Assembly: GCF_007829835.1 (NCBI RefSeq)
Contig: NZ_VIWP01000002.1
Coordinates: forward strand, 806,001 to 870,000
Source: Neorhizobium alkalisoli
GTDB lineage: Bacteria; Pseudomonadota; Alphaproteobacteria; Rhizobiales; Rhizobiaceae
Reading direction: 5' to 3'
DNA length: 64,000 bases
The position numbers and the translations under genes were made by a program. Below, piece after piece: positions 7,604 through 18,123 of the stretch. The first letter of the stretch is position 1. Each line of letters opens with the position of its first letter. The notes under the pieces were generated by a model that saw only the letters and a program-made list of their open reading frames with translations, was not told the origin of the DNA and did no database searches.

Positions 7604-10297
7604 TTATGGCATGGGATACCTGAATGAAAAATCCTCATGCTCAAGCGTCAGGTTCGGATTATAAAATCGGTCCTGCAGAATTTTTGAGCCCCACTCCTTG
7701 ACCATGAAATCTGCCTCTTGTTCGAACCGAGCAGCCCTTTCGCCGGAGAGATCAAGTCCCCGTGACAAGCTTTCATGATGATACAGCGTAGCCCACGGAG
7801 TGAACACAGACCGCCAACCGCGGTCGCCGAGCTTCAGGCATAGATCCACATCGTTAAACGCGACGGTCAAATGCTCCTCGTTCAGCCCCCCGACGGCCTT
7901 GTACTTGCTTGCCTCTACCACAAGGCACGCTCCCGTCACGGCAACCACCGTCTGCTGAACGAGTAACCGGTTCATATAACCAGTCGATTCCGCCAACTCA
8001 TACTTGTGCCCATGCCCGGCAACCGTACCCACGCCTCCCACGATACCTGCATGCTGCAAATGCCCGCTGCCATACAGGAGCTTGGCACCGACCGCGCCGA
8101 TATTCGGATCAATGGCAATAGATACCATTTCCCTGAGCCAACTGCCGTCCATGACTTCCACGTCATTGTTCACAAGCGCAAGAACAGCTCCCTTCGCGAT
8201 ATCGGCCGCTCGGTTGTTGAGACGAGAGAAGTTGAAGGGCCCATCATCCCGGAGTACAGAAATGCGCTCATCCCGGCTGATTGTCTTGAAATAATCCAGG
8301 CTCTGCTGCTCGACGCTGCCGTTGTCGACCAAAATTATATCAAAAGATGGATATTCAGTGCGTGACAGTATGGAGTCGATTGCTGTCCTGACCAGTTCAA
8401 GACGATCCCTGGTCGGAATAATGATCGTGACATGCGGCGGATTGGCCGGCATTGGCCATCTAAGTTTCACCGTGCCGGGAACCATTCCGAGGTCAGCACT
8501 CATGGCAGGCTTCCGCCGAACCAATCGCTCGTTGACGAGAGCAACAATAGGCGTACTCTCGCCGGTCAGGCCACAATGCCAGACTGGCTTTGCGAAATGG
8601 CCTATTCTACCCGATCCAACATTCTCTGAAATACGAAGCAGGAGATCGAAGGTTTCCAATTCCGGAAAATCGTCTCTCCAACCACCCGCGGCATCGATAG
8701 CAGCTCGCGAAAAAAGAACCGATGGGCCGACATAGTCGTAACAAAGTATATAGTCCGCATTCCAGTCCGGCTTGAAGCGTGGTGAATGGCGCCGCCCACT
8801 TTCGTCAATTTCATCATGATCGCAGTAGATGACAACTGCAGCCGGATTAGCCTTGGAGTACTCAAGAAAATTTGCCACAGCGCCATTCGCGAGGATATCG
8901 CCGGGAGGCAATTGCCCGATCAGATCGGTATCGAGGAGCACCATACCCGAAGACATGCGGGTCGCTCTAGAGGTGGAAGGCTTTACAACGGCAACCTTAA
9001 CCCGCTCGTCCCTGGATGCTTCCCGCTCGATGGCCGCACGAAGCGAAGATTCCAAGCTTTCATCCAATACAACTGCCAATCTCCACCGACTGGATGACTG
9101 TGTACGCAATGAAGCAAGTATCGCCGCGAATTGCTCCCCTTCTCCGCCACTGATCATGGTCACAAAACCAACCGTTCCCTCATCGACAGAAGGCATAGGG
9201 ACGGCAAGAGCAGGGCCTTCATTGAAGGCAATCCAACGCCCATATTCATCAGCCATCTTGGTTGCAAAGTGCCTGTCCAGCGCCGACGCCAAACTGCCGC
9301 GCAAGCCCGCCTTTAAAACATTGGCGATAGACGGACCGCTTGCCTTCGCAAACACTCGCATAAGAACCGAAAACCAAGACAGACGCAAAACATTCAGGTC
9401 CGACACGATCAGTTTGCCAGGTGTATGCACCGGATCGAGTCGCAACGAGACAACTGAGGGCGGCATGCGAATAATCACGCCATATGTATTGCCCGATTGT
9501 TTCACCAAGCGAACGGCCCTAAAACGCCCCCAACCCGGCGTCTCTTCTATGTAAAGAATAGGATCGACGACACATTCAGTCTCGCTGATCTTCAATGTAA
9601 TTTCTATCCATTGCCCACAAAGCTCTTGTATGCCCGTTCGGCTAATTGGCTGTAGGCGCATCCTCGATCTATTTGTCGTGGCACGATAAATGCCTCTTTC
9701 CACAACCAGATCGGCAGCCGGTTCAAGAGTTGACGGGATCCGTTTCGTTCTCCACGTGAACGCGGCCTTTGCAGACTTTGAAACACGTTCTGCATCTTTC
9801 AGCCGCGCGTCGTTTTGCGCCGCAAGCCAAGCATGCAGCACTTCGTCCCGATGCCGAACGCTCTCCGACATGGGCCGCAAATTATCTCCCGTCTCACTCC
9901 TGACTACATGGGACGCGTTCAGTCGAGCCACATTGAGACCAGAAATTTCCGGCTCGACATGAGGGCCATAAGGTATCCGCCGAGCAGCCTTGAATGTTTC
10001 GATCGCTTCGTCAGGTCGGCTCAGTCGTTTCAGCAAGTGGCCAAGATGAACATATCCGTCGGTCGCCGTACCATCCCAAAGCAGCGCGGCTCGGTAGGCT
10101 CCGACCGCTGCCTCAAGATAGCCCGCCTCCTTGAGCATATGGCCATATTGAACAATGAGAGCGGCCGAAGGATCAAACGTGATCGCTTGCGCAAAGAAGC
10201 CTGCAGCAACTTCCCAGTCTCGCTGATCAGCAGCATGTTTCGCGGCTTGCAGAATTTCGTGGTGCCCAAGCTGCCGAGTATCTGACATTTCCAACAT
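7604..10297 (-). CDS. TPR-containing protein with two GT2 glycosyltransferase modules
   Basis: The 897-residue product has three parts. Residues about 10-115 are TPR units (GHMLKEAGYLEAAVGAY, YVHLGHLLKRLSRPDEAI) matching those of the 344-residue protein in this cluster. Residues about 375-600 form a GT2-like domain typical of O-antigen enzymes (VVIYCDHDEIDESG, RFKPDWNADYILCYDYVG). Residues about 640-890 form a second, complete GT2 domain (VTIIIPTRDRLEL, IILVDNGS, FNFSRLNNRAA, LVNNDVEVM, VAVTGACLVVE, FNDVDLCLKLG). No membrane segment or signal peptide was noticed, so it probably acts on the cytoplasmic face of the membrane. It starts the operon leading into rfbCBDA. An ATG at 10288 is an alternative start. 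Sugar specificity cannot be read from the sequence. Confidence 0.88.
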   Translation of the reverse strand: MLEMSDTRQLGHHEILQAAKHAADQRDWEVAAGFFAQAITFDPSAALIVQYGHMLKEAGYLEAAVGAYRAALLWDGTATDGYVHLGHLLKRLSRPDEAIETFKAARRIPYGPHVEPEISGLNVARLNASHVVRSETGDNLRPMSESVRHRDEVLHAWLAAQNDARLKDAERVSKSAKAAFTWRTKRIPSTLEPAADLVVERGIYRATTNRSRMRLQPISRTGIQELCGQWIEITLKISETECVVDPILYIEETPGWGRFRAVRLVKQSGNTYGVIIRMPPSVVSLRLDPVHTPGKLIVSDLNVLRLSWFSVLMRVFAKASGPSIANVLKAGLRGSLASALDRHFATKMADEYGRWIAFNEGPALAVPMPSVDEGTVGFVTMISGGEGEQFAAILASLRTQSSSRWRLAVVLDESLESSLRAAIEREASRDERVKVAVVKPSTSRATRMSSGMVLLDTDLIGQLPPGDILANGAVANFLEYSKANPAAVVIYCDHDEIDESGRRHSPRFKPDWNADYILCYDYVGPSVLFSRAAIDAAGGWRDDFPELETFDLLLRISENVGSGRIGHFAKPVWHCGLTGESTPIVALVNERLVRRKPAMSADLGMVPGTVKLRWPMPANPPHVTIIIPTRDRLELVRTAIDSILSRTEYPSFDIILVDNGSVEQQSLDYFKTISRDERISVLRDDGPFNFSRLNNRAADIAKGAVLALVNNDVEVMDGSWLREMVSIAIDPNIGAVGAKLLYGSGHLQHAGIVGGVGTVAGHGHKYELAESTGYMNRLLVQQTVVAVTGACLVVEASKYKAVGGLNEEHLTVAFNDVDLCLKLGDRGWRSVFTPWATLYHHESLSRGLDLSGERAARFEQEADFMVKEWGSKILQDRFYNPNLTLEHEDFSFRYPMP

Positions 10298-10443
10298 TAA
10301 AATTTGAGAAGGGGATTGATTTTACAGACCAGCGGCCCTGCCACCTTCGCGGATCACTCTGATTCCGCACATTATTTATCGGGGTTCAGATATACGATCA
10401 TAGAGTGAAAGGCCATGGTCAAAACCACAGCCCCCTCAGTGAA

Positions 10444-11445
10444 CTAAAGCAGGAACATGTGTTCAGCAAGGGTAAGGTTGCCTTTGAAATGAACACCAAA
10501 GTCGGCCTTCTTGTCGCCGTTCAGGTCGGCATAGACATAGGTATCCCCACCCTTATTCCCAAACCGAAGCTCACCGGCTTCACCAGAAAACTTATTCGCG
10601 CCAATCCATTCGAAGGACTGATCGCCTTTCTCCTTGAGGTTGGCGTCGATAGCCGAGAGATCAACGGTCTCCGCACCTTTGAAGTCCACAATCAAATCAG
10701 GCTTCGACACCTTAGAGGTGTAGTGGCTCTCAAAAACGAACGTGTCGCGGCCGCTGCCACCACGCATAACGTCATAGCCCATGCCCCCACTGATGATATC
10801 GTCGTCCTCATCACCATAGAGATGGTCATCGCCATTGCCACCTTTGACGATGTCATTGCCATAGCCGCCGCGCACAAGATCGTTCCCGCTACCACCAAGC
10901 AAGTTGTCGGTGCCTAAATTGCCTCGGATCACATCGTTGCCGCCTTTGCCGTCAATAATGGAACCAAATATGTCAACGATAGCGGAGATTGTGTCCTTGC
11001 CATTGGTGCCATAGATCGTCTCGTTGATATTATTGATGACCGGTGCAAACGAGGCATAGGAGACTTCGCCATTGGCATCTGTCGCCTTGATCTGGAACGA
11101 GTAGGTCGTGATTTGGCCGGACTGCGGCTCTTCCTCGTAGTCGTAGCCTACATAGTAAAAGCTGCTCTCCTCATAGTCGATGTCTCCAACGACGACCACC
11201 TTGTTACCGTCGATGGCGAACTGGGTATGACCCGTCGTTCCTGCGTAAGCCTCTTCCCAGGTGTAGCCGGTGGCATTTTCCGTGTTGTAGCCGGCCTTGT
11301 TGGAATAGTAGTTCGTCGTAATCAGCTCGTAGGAAACTGCGGTCCCATCGGGATCGGTGGACGAGAGAGTGCCCAGGATCGTGCCGTTGGCGGAATGCTC
11401 GTTAATGGTCAGATTGGAAATTTTTGGAGTTGATGGTACGGTCAT
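10444..11445 (-). CDS. RTX-type calcium-binding protein with N-terminal cadherin-like domain
   Basis: This 333-residue acidic protein has no classical signal peptide. Residues 1-140 resemble a cadherin/Ig-like fold (SNLTINEHSANGTILGTLSSTDPDG, FAIDGNKVVVVGDIDYE). Residues about 145-245 hold GGxGxD nonapeptide repeats (GGSGNDLVRGG, GGNGDDHLYGD, GGSGRDTFVFE) that form a calcium-binding beta roll. The C-terminus ends in a short hydrophobic tail, as in type I-secreted proteins. A GAGG ribosome-binding site precedes ATG 11445. It is probably exported by an ABC/MFP/OMF machine, but none is encoded in the window. Its place beside the glycan cluster suggests an extracellular, surface-associated role. 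Confidence 0.85.
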   Translation of the reverse strand: MTVPSTPKISNLTINEHSANGTILGTLSSTDPDGTAVSYELITTNYYSNKAGYNTENATGYTWEEAYAGTTGHTQFAIDGNKVVVVGDIDYEESSFYYVGYDYEEEPQSGQITTYSFQIKATDANGEVSYASFAPVINNINETIYGTNGKDTISAIVDIFGSIIDGKGGNDVIRGNLGTDNLLGGSGNDLVRGGYGNDIVKGGNGDDHLYGDEDDDIISGGMGYDVMRGGSGRDTFVFESHYTSKVSKPDLIVDFKGAETVDLSAIDANLKEKGDQSFEWIGANKFSGEAGELRFGNKGGDTYVYADLNGDKKADFGVHFKGNLTLAEHMFLL

Positions 11446-12184
11446 GTCTGCCTCAAATTACTATGTTGAATGACCTCACTCTACACAGCGAGCTATTTGT
11501 TGAAAATGAAGATTAGATAACAGCGCTGCTAATATTTCGGGTGCCGTCGTATGGTGAGAGATCAAACACTCGGCCTTGCAGTAGAGAGCTTCCATGCCGC
11601 CTAGGATCAGGGTGTCTTCATTCAAGCTCGCCAGTGCGGATCTTCTGCAGGCCATCCCTGCGGATTGCAGGCAGGACTTCACAGGCGATCCAGTTTTGTA
11701 ATTTAACGGTCTCTGATTTTTCAACCCTGAGACGACCTTGTAAAGGCCACTCTCGGAGGTCAAGACGTTAGGCCTAGTGAGACGACAACGAGTTCATGAA
11801 ACAGGCGCAGGAGGCCTATGAGTGCGGATGGGTATCGAGGCCTACCGTTCCGCTGATGCCCTTCATTAGGCGGCAGTCCCTACCCGTCCCAGAACGGGCC
11901 CTCTGGCTACAACATCATATTGGCTATCCGAAGGACGTAAACATCGTTTATCTCATCACATCAAGTTGCCGCACAGCGACGCCTACAGGCGCGAGGAGAT
12001 AGTGCCCGCGAACCGCCGCAGGGTACATTTGTGCAAGATGGCCGCACAGTTGGCTTTGAGGGAAGAAGGCGTGGCGGGCGTGCTCGCTTACCCGATCAAC
12101 CTGATCCGAAAGGTACTTTCCTGAATAACCGAGTCGGACTAGAAGTGCGCAATCCCTCATAACGATCTGATATATAAAATAGTG
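11446..12184. other. 739-base stretch without a confident gene, next to tRNA-Gln
   Basis: No reading frame here is convincing. The minus-strand frame 11476-11763 (95 codons) and the plus-strand frame 11796-12002 (68 codons) match nothing I recognise. On the plus strand, a frame ending in TGA at 12122-12124 has protein-like character in its last 50 codons (LPHSDAYRREEIVPANRRR, then LREEGVAGVLAYPINLIRK) but lacks a good start. It may be the tail of a decayed gene. The stretch lies against the 3' end of the tRNA gene, where integration scars are often found. No transposase or integrase was seen. Confidence 0.4.
11898..12124 (+). pseudogene. Possible remnant of an unidentified coding gene
   Basis: Reading the frame that ends with TGA at 12122-12124 gives a basic helical tail (PANRRRVHLCKMAAQLALRE, then AYPINLIRKVLS) that looks like genuine coding sequence. 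The frame is open only over the last 70 to 75 codons and has no start with a ribosome-binding site. Upstream, other frames carry short protein-like runs (YPSQNGPSGYNIILAIRRT then a stop), as if frameshifted. The parent family is not recognised. The call is tentative. Confidence 0.22.
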
Positions 12185-12259
12185 TGGCTGGGGCGCCAGG
12201 ATTCGAACCTGGGAATGCCGGTACCAAAAACCGGTGCCTTACCGCTTGGCGACGCCCCA
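12185..12259 (-). tRNA. tRNA-Gln (anticodon TTG)
   Basis: The minus strand reads TGGGGCGTCGCCAAGCGGTA at the 5' end and closes with CCCCAGCCA, so the acceptor stem pairs and CCA is encoded. The T-arm GGTTCGAATCC is intact. The anticodon loop is in CGGTTTTTGGTACCGG and gives anticodon TTG, reading CAA/CAG. The length is 75 bases including CCA. Its 3' end points to the low-G+C polysaccharide cluster. Confidence 0.97.
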
Positions 12260-12459
12260 CCATGGCGGGCGGCAAATCAGGAAATGCCGCCCTTGCGCGG
12301 GCTTTGCTCTAGCAAAGCTTTTCAGGCCTCTCAACGGATAACTTGCCGCCGCACACGAATTTTCCCGGTTTGCGGTGCACAAGGGTCCATGCAATGCTAG
12401 GGCTTTGCGCAAATCCGTTCATTCCGCCCCTCGCGGCAAAGGCAAACCGATCCCCGCCC

Positions 12460-13383
12460 ATGGCAGACGACATTTCCTTCGATCTCGCATTTTCGCCGTC
12501 CTACGGGGAGCCCGTCACGATTGCGCAGGGTGTGCAGCGGCTCACCGTCAACAATCCCTCGCCTTTCACCTTTCACGGCACCAATAGCTATATCGTCGGC
12601 ACCTCATCCGTTGCGGTGATCGATCCCGGTCCGGAAGACGAGGCGCATTTCAGGGCTCTGATGGCGGCACTCGAAGGTCGGGAGCTGACCCATATTTTCG
12701 TCAGCCATACGCATCGCGATCATTCTCCGCTGGCGGCACGGCTGAAAGCTGAGACCGGCGCAATCACGGTGGCGGAAGGGCCGCACCGGCCGTCCCGGCC
12801 GCTGCATCAAGGCGAGACCAATCCGTTTGCCGAAAGTGCGGATAGCGGTTTTGAACCGGATATCGCGCTTGCCGACGGCGAGACGATCGAAGGCGACGGC
12901 TGGGCGCTGACGGCTGTGCATACGCCCGGCCATACCGCCAATCATTCGGCCTTTGCGCTGGAAGGCGCGCTGAAGGACAGCGGCATCCTGTTTTCCGCCG
13001 ATCACGTCATGGCCTGGGCAACGACCATCGTCGCGCCGCCGGACGGGTCGATGGCGGATTTCATGGCCTCGATCGAAAAGCTGCTCGCGCGCGAAGACCG
13101 CATCTTTTTTCCCGGCCATGGCGGGCCGGTCACTGAGCCGCGCTCGTTTTTGCGCGGGCTTCGCACCCATCGGCGGATGCGCGAGCGCGCCGTGCTGGAG
13201 CGCATTCGGGGCGGCGACCGGCTGATCACCGATATGGTGAAGGCGATCTATGCCAGAACCGATCCCCGGCTGCACGGCGCAGCAGGCCTTTCAGTCCTCG
13301 CCCATCTCGAGGACCTGATCGAGAAGGGCATTGTCACGACGGATGGCGCGCCATCGATCAGCGGCGAATACCGGATAGTATAG
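12460..13383 (+). CDS. Metallo-beta-lactamase-fold hydrolase (LACTB2-like)
   Basis: This 307-residue cytoplasmic enzyme carries the zinc-binding signature HTHRDH at residues 83-88, the later ligand HTPGHTANH, the active-site aspartate in FSADHVMAW, and FFPGHGGPV. A winged-helix-like C-terminal segment follows (RMRERAVLERIRGG, LSVLAHLEDLIEKGIV), as in the LACTB2/YflN-type hydrolases. Its true substrate is unknown; nucleic acid or thioester hydrolysis are both precedented in relatives. The start is set at ATG 12460 because the conserved fold begins there; the frame remains open upstream to 12343 with no family similarity. It converges with the DUF1499 gene, with only four bases between their ends. 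Confidence 0.88.
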   Translation: MADDISFDLAFSPSYGEPVTIAQGVQRLTVNNPSPFTFHGTNSYIVGTSSVAVIDPGPEDEAHFRALMAALEGRELTHIFVSHTHRDHSPLAARLKAETGAITVAEGPHRPSRPLHQGETNPFAESADSGFEPDIALADGETIEGDGWALTAVHTPGHTANHSAFALEGALKDSGILFSADHVMAWATTIVAPPDGSMADFMASIEKLLAREDRIFFPGHGGPVTEPRSFLRGLRTHRRMRERAVLERIRGGDRLITDMVKAIYARTDPRLHGAAGLSVLAHLEDLIEKGIVTTDGAPSISGEYRIV

Positions 13384-13387
13384 CCTA

Positions 13388-14281
13388 TCAGCCGCCGGCT
13401 ATGCCGAGCAGTTCGGTATCGAGCCGTCCGAGAAAATCGGCAGCGATCCGTTCCCCCATGCCGAGATCATGCGGCCCGTAGCGCGAGGCGACCCGGATAT
13501 CGACGGATGTGGTCTCGGCATCTTCCCGCAGACGAATGACGATATCGAAGCGCAGGCCGAGGACGAGGCTGCGCGTTTCGCCCTGCAGAAGTACATCGCC
13601 GGGATTGCCGACCGTGGGCAGAAGCGAGGGTTCCGGGCGGCGCAGGGGAATGGGGGCCACGTCCGGCACCACGGCCTGTTCATCACGCGGCGCGGCTTTT
13701 GTCGAAATGTCGGGCTCGACCAGCTCCAGGCCTTCGGTGCGGTTGATGGTGATACGCGCAGAGACGGCCGCTTTGCGGACACCGTCATAAACGCGGTCGA
13801 GCGCGCCTTCATACCGACGGCCGGTCAGGTCCGGATAGGCGGCGAACTGGGCCCGGCGATCGGCCGGCGTCACGGTGCCTGGGCGCGGCAGCCATTGCTG
13901 GTCGGCCTTCGGTTCAGATACCCAGACAGGAGGATCGGCCATGTCCGTGGTGATGTCGAAAAGCGACGGCAGGGTGAAATAACCGAAAGCACCGACCGCC
14001 ACGACACAGAGCGGAATGGCTGCGAGCAGAAGCCCCTGCGCGGCCGGATAACCGCCTTTGGCGCCGACCTGCCAGAGCCGCCACAGGCCGATCAGGCATA
14101 GCGGCACGGAGACCGCGGCGATCGCGGCCGCAAGAAACAGCAGCGCAATGAAACTCGGTTCGCTCAGCGGCCCGAACCGATGGGCAAGGCCGACGATCAA
14201 CGACAGAAGCAGCGCGAAAAGACCAAGCCTGCGGCCGAGATAGGCCGAACGGGAAACGGGCCGGACGAAACGAACGGTCAT
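13388..14281 (-). CDS. DUF1499 membrane protein
   Basis: The product is 297 residues from ATG 14281. Three hydrophobic segments fill the first 130 residues (LGLFALLLSLIVGLAHRFG, FIALLFLAAAIAAVSVPLCL, GLLLAAIPLCVVAVGAFGYF). They are followed by a soluble DUF1499-type domain with DPPVWV, DLTGRRYEGALDRVYDGV and the closing DIVIRLREDAETTSVDIRVASRYG. The function of this family is unknown. The frame is open further upstream to 14476, but the membrane anchor beginning MTVRFVRPVSRSAYLGRR and a GGGAG upstream support 14281. It runs divergently from the lipoprotein gene at 14415. Confidence 0.82.
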   Translation of the reverse strand: MTVRFVRPVSRSAYLGRRLGLFALLLSLIVGLAHRFGPLSEPSFIALLFLAAAIAAVSVPLCLIGLWRLWQVGAKGGYPAAQGLLLAAIPLCVVAVGAFGYFTLPSLFDITTDMADPPVWVSEPKADQQWLPRPGTVTPADRRAQFAAYPDLTGRRYEGALDRVYDGVRKAAVSARITINRTEGLELVEPDISTKAAPRDEQAVVPDVAPIPLRRPEPSLLPTVGNPGDVLLQGETRSLVLGLRFDIVIRLREDAETTSVDIRVASRYGPHDLGMGERIAADFLGRLDTELLGIAGG

Positions 14282-14414
14282 CGGGGTGTTACTCAACTCC
14301 CTGCGGCTTGATTGGCGGAATCGCCCAACCCTGTTTAGAACAGGTTCGGCCGGAATGGAATCCGTCAACAGGCACAGTTCTGGGATCCGTTCCGGCAAAG
14401 ACAGGAACCCCGCC

Positions 14415-14681
14415 ATGCGCAGATATGCCCTTCTCATCCTTTCAGTAACCGCCCTCCTCCCGCTTGCCGCCTGCACAACGATAACGCCCGAAGAACGCCG
14501 CGCCGCCGACGAGCGAACCTGCGCCGGCTACGGCTTCAAGCCACGCACCGACGCCATGGCCCGCTGCCTGCTCGATCTCGACCTCGACCGAAAGGCAGAC
14601 CTGCGCGCCTTCCGGGCGCAGCAGGATTACAGGTGGTCGCCGGTGATCGTCGAGCGGCCGGTCGTGGTGCGGCGGTATTGA
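14415..14681 (+). CDS. Small putative lipoprotein
   Basis: This 88-residue protein begins with MRRYALLILSVTALLPLAAC, a clear signal peptide with a lipobox ending LAAC, so it should be lipidated and held in the envelope. The mature part is charged, contains a second short Cys motif (ERTCAGYGFKPRTDAMARC), and ends in an aromatic and basic tail (VVVRRY). Such proteins are common in rhizobia but have no assigned role. The start at 14415 fits the signal peptide; the longer upstream frame does not. It is divergent from the DUF1499 gene. Confidence 0.75.
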   Translation: MRRYALLILSVTALLPLAACTTITPEERRAADERTCAGYGFKPRTDAMARCLLDLDLDRKADLRAFRAQQDYRWSPVIVERPVVVRRY

Positions 14682-14715
14682 AGCCTTCCTTATCAGAAAC
14701 CTGAATCCGGTTCAC

Positions 14716-14934
14716 ATGCCCTGCGAGTTCTGGCATGATCCAGCTATGAAAACGGGCTCTGATCGCATCTCTGTTGACGACGCCATCCTTCCTTCGGATA
14801 CTGATCCCAAGGAAGACGTCTTGTCTTGGCAGAAAAGCCAGATCGAAAAGCGAAAAAAACTGGCCGACGAAGGGCGCTTCGCGTCCTCCGACGCGGTCAA
14901 GACGGTTATCCGCAAATTCATCCCCAATGGATGA
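14716..14934 (+). CDS. Putative antitoxin of a ParDE/RelBE-like pair
   Basis: This 72-residue acidic protein has a heptad-rich C-terminal part (DVLSWQKSQIEKRKKLADEG) like the helices of type II antitoxins that wrap their toxin. An N-terminal DNA-binding ribbon is not obvious. An in-frame ATG at 14746 would give 62 residues and cannot be excluded; neither start has a strong ribosome-binding site. The stop overlaps the next gene by eight bases, the usual arrangement for co-translated toxin-antitoxin genes. It probably neutralises the downstream toxin and represses their shared promoter, which is inference from context. Confidence 0.6.
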   Translation: MPCEFWHDPAMKTGSDRISVDDAILPSDTDPKEDVLSWQKSQIEKRKKLADEGRFASSDAVKTVIRKFIPNG

Positions 14935-15214
14935 ACTCATCTGGCTGGATGAAGCTCTTCGAGATGTCGAGGCAATCGGGGATTACATAGCTCGCGACAA
15001 TCACCGTGCTGCCGAGAACGTGGTTCGCCGCATCATGGAAACGGTATCGCTCCTGGCTTGGCATCCCGAGATGGGGCCTCTCACCGCCGATGGAGATACG
15101 CGGCGGCTGACGATCTCCGGCACGCCATATATCGAATTCTACCGCCTGCGCGCACGGGTGGAGATCCTTGCAATCTTCCATTCTTCCAGAAAATGGCCCG
15201 ATCATCTCAGCTGA
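14927..15214 (+). CDS. RelE/ParE superfamily toxin
   Basis: The 95-residue product follows the ParE plan: WLDEALRDVEAIGDYIARDN at the N-terminus, VVRRIMETVSLLAWHPEMG in the helical middle, and the strand core TRRLTISGTPYIEFYRLRAR with VEILAIFHSSRKWP at the end. The family poisons either DNA gyrase (ParE) or translating ribosomes (RelE), and the sequence does not decide between them. The gene begins eight bases before the antitoxin stop. It is complete, and no inactivating change was noticed. Confidence 0.85.
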   Translation: MDELIWLDEALRDVEAIGDYIARDNHRAAENVVRRIMETVSLLAWHPEMGPLTADGDTRRLTISGTPYIEFYRLRARVEILAIFHSSRKWPDHLS

Positions 15215-15259
15215 CCGAACTGCGAGGCGCGACCGCTGACTGGGCTGTGACAAGCCAGT

Positions 15260-17932
<2,673 letters not shown>

Positions 17933-18013
17933 GCCTGCTCTCCACCCACGCAGCTGCACCGTCAAAGCCTTACAGCCTTTATGACGGTTTGAAAACTTAT
18001 GGTGGCAGGATTA

Positions 18014-18028
18014 TGTTGCAGCGCAACA
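18014..18028. promoter_or_regulatory. Inverted repeat TGTTGC-N3-GCAACA
   Basis: A perfect 6-base inverted repeat with a 3-base spacer lies between the divergent ppdK and VOC-protein genes, 82 bases from the ppdK start and 96 bases from the VOC start. Symmetry and position fit an operator for a dimeric regulator, but no regulator is identified. Confidence 0.35.
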
Positions 18029-18098
18029 TCGAATGCCGCGATATCACGTTTTCTGATACACACGTGAGATGCAGGCCTCTTGGCCGCAGGTTATAAAG

Positions 18099-18117
18099 CC
18101 CCGGGTTTTTTCCGGGG
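18099..18117 (+). promoter_or_regulatory. CCCCGG-loop-CCGGGG hairpin at the VOC gene start
   Basis: Six G/C pairs close a 7-base loop (GTTTTTT). The 3' arm runs directly into the ribosome-binding region GGGGAAGAAG of the gene starting at 18124, so the hairpin could mask that site. It could also simply be a small terminator from upstream transcription. Confidence 0.35.
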
Positions 18118-18123
18118 AAGAAG

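Noticed and set aside
11476..11763. A 95-codon minus-strand frame in the tRNA-adjacent gap
   Set aside because: No recognisable family, no good ribosome-binding site and an opposite frame of similar quality; kept only as part of the gap description.
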